16,571 nt of DNA from JAFGIT01 sp016929465 [NCBI: Candidatus Coatesbacteria bacterium] (lineage in GTDB: Bacteria; B130-G9), in assembly GCA_016929465.1 (NCBI GenBank), contig JAFGIT010000346.1, positions 1 through 16,571 of the forward strand. Direction: 5' to 3'. A program made the translations under genes and the position numbers. The notes under the pieces are model-generated. The model was not told the DNA's origin. It saw nothing but the letters and a program-made list of their open reading frames with translations, and made no database searches. Below, in pieces: positions 16,570 through 16,571 of the stretch. Each line of letters opens with the position of its first letter. Within the stretch, counting starts at the first letter, position 1.

Positions 16570-16571
16570 GC

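Noticed and set aside
16318-16571. tRNA-Sec as an integration site for a mobile element
   Set aside because: selC is a known attachment site in enterobacteria, but no integrase, direct repeat of the tRNA 3' end or mobile gene is seen on its downstream side in this window.

Overview
The window looks like a chromosomal segment of a Gram-negative, selenocysteine-using bacterium of moderate GC content. Evidence is an ExeA/GspA-type ATPase with a GspB-like partner (outer-membrane secretion or pilus machinery), bacterial-type pheS and pheT, a tRNA-Sec gene, and two very large exported beta-propeller/Ig-like proteins of a kind common in uncultivated bacterial lineages. I cannot name the phylum from this sequence. 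Every gene I can support is on the minus strand, so the biological order runs from the right end to the left end.

Right end (16571 to 13353): a complete tRNA-Sec gene (anticodon UCA, encoded CCA), a short spacer, then an ExeA/GspA-like ATPase and, 16 bases further on, a GspB/MshN-like membrane-anchored TPR protein. The last two are almost certainly co-transcribed and probably form an inner-membrane complex that reaches into the periplasm.

Middle (13254 to 9776): pheS and pheT, the two subunits of phenylalanyl-tRNA synthetase. They are separated by an unusually long 338-base spacer holding a terminator-like hairpin and a candidate promoter. PheT is short (710 residues) because the B2 OB-fold tRNA-binding insert present in most bacterial PheT proteins is absent, while all other domains are recognisable. 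pheT starts with TTG.

Left half (9775 to 1): a 309-base spacer with a near-consensus sigma70-type promoter and a roughly 207-base leader containing several hairpins. Two giant secreted paralogues follow. The first (1856 residues) has a signal peptide, 21 propeller motifs (3 x 7), an Ig-like domain, six tandem Ig-like repeats, an ASH/Hydin-like domain and a CARDB-like C-terminal domain. The second starts 55 bases later and is open for 1280 codons until it runs off the window. It has a signal peptide, 14 propeller motifs (2 x 7), an Ig-like domain, a PPC-like domain, a PQQ-type propeller and the start of another Ig-like domain. These two probably form an operon from the promoter at 9680-9708.

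I found no mobile element, CRISPR array or phage gene. No clearly new system is visible. The most unusual points are the B2-less PheT, the propeller repeat counts in multiples of seven in two adjacent exported giants, and the structured leader in front of them.
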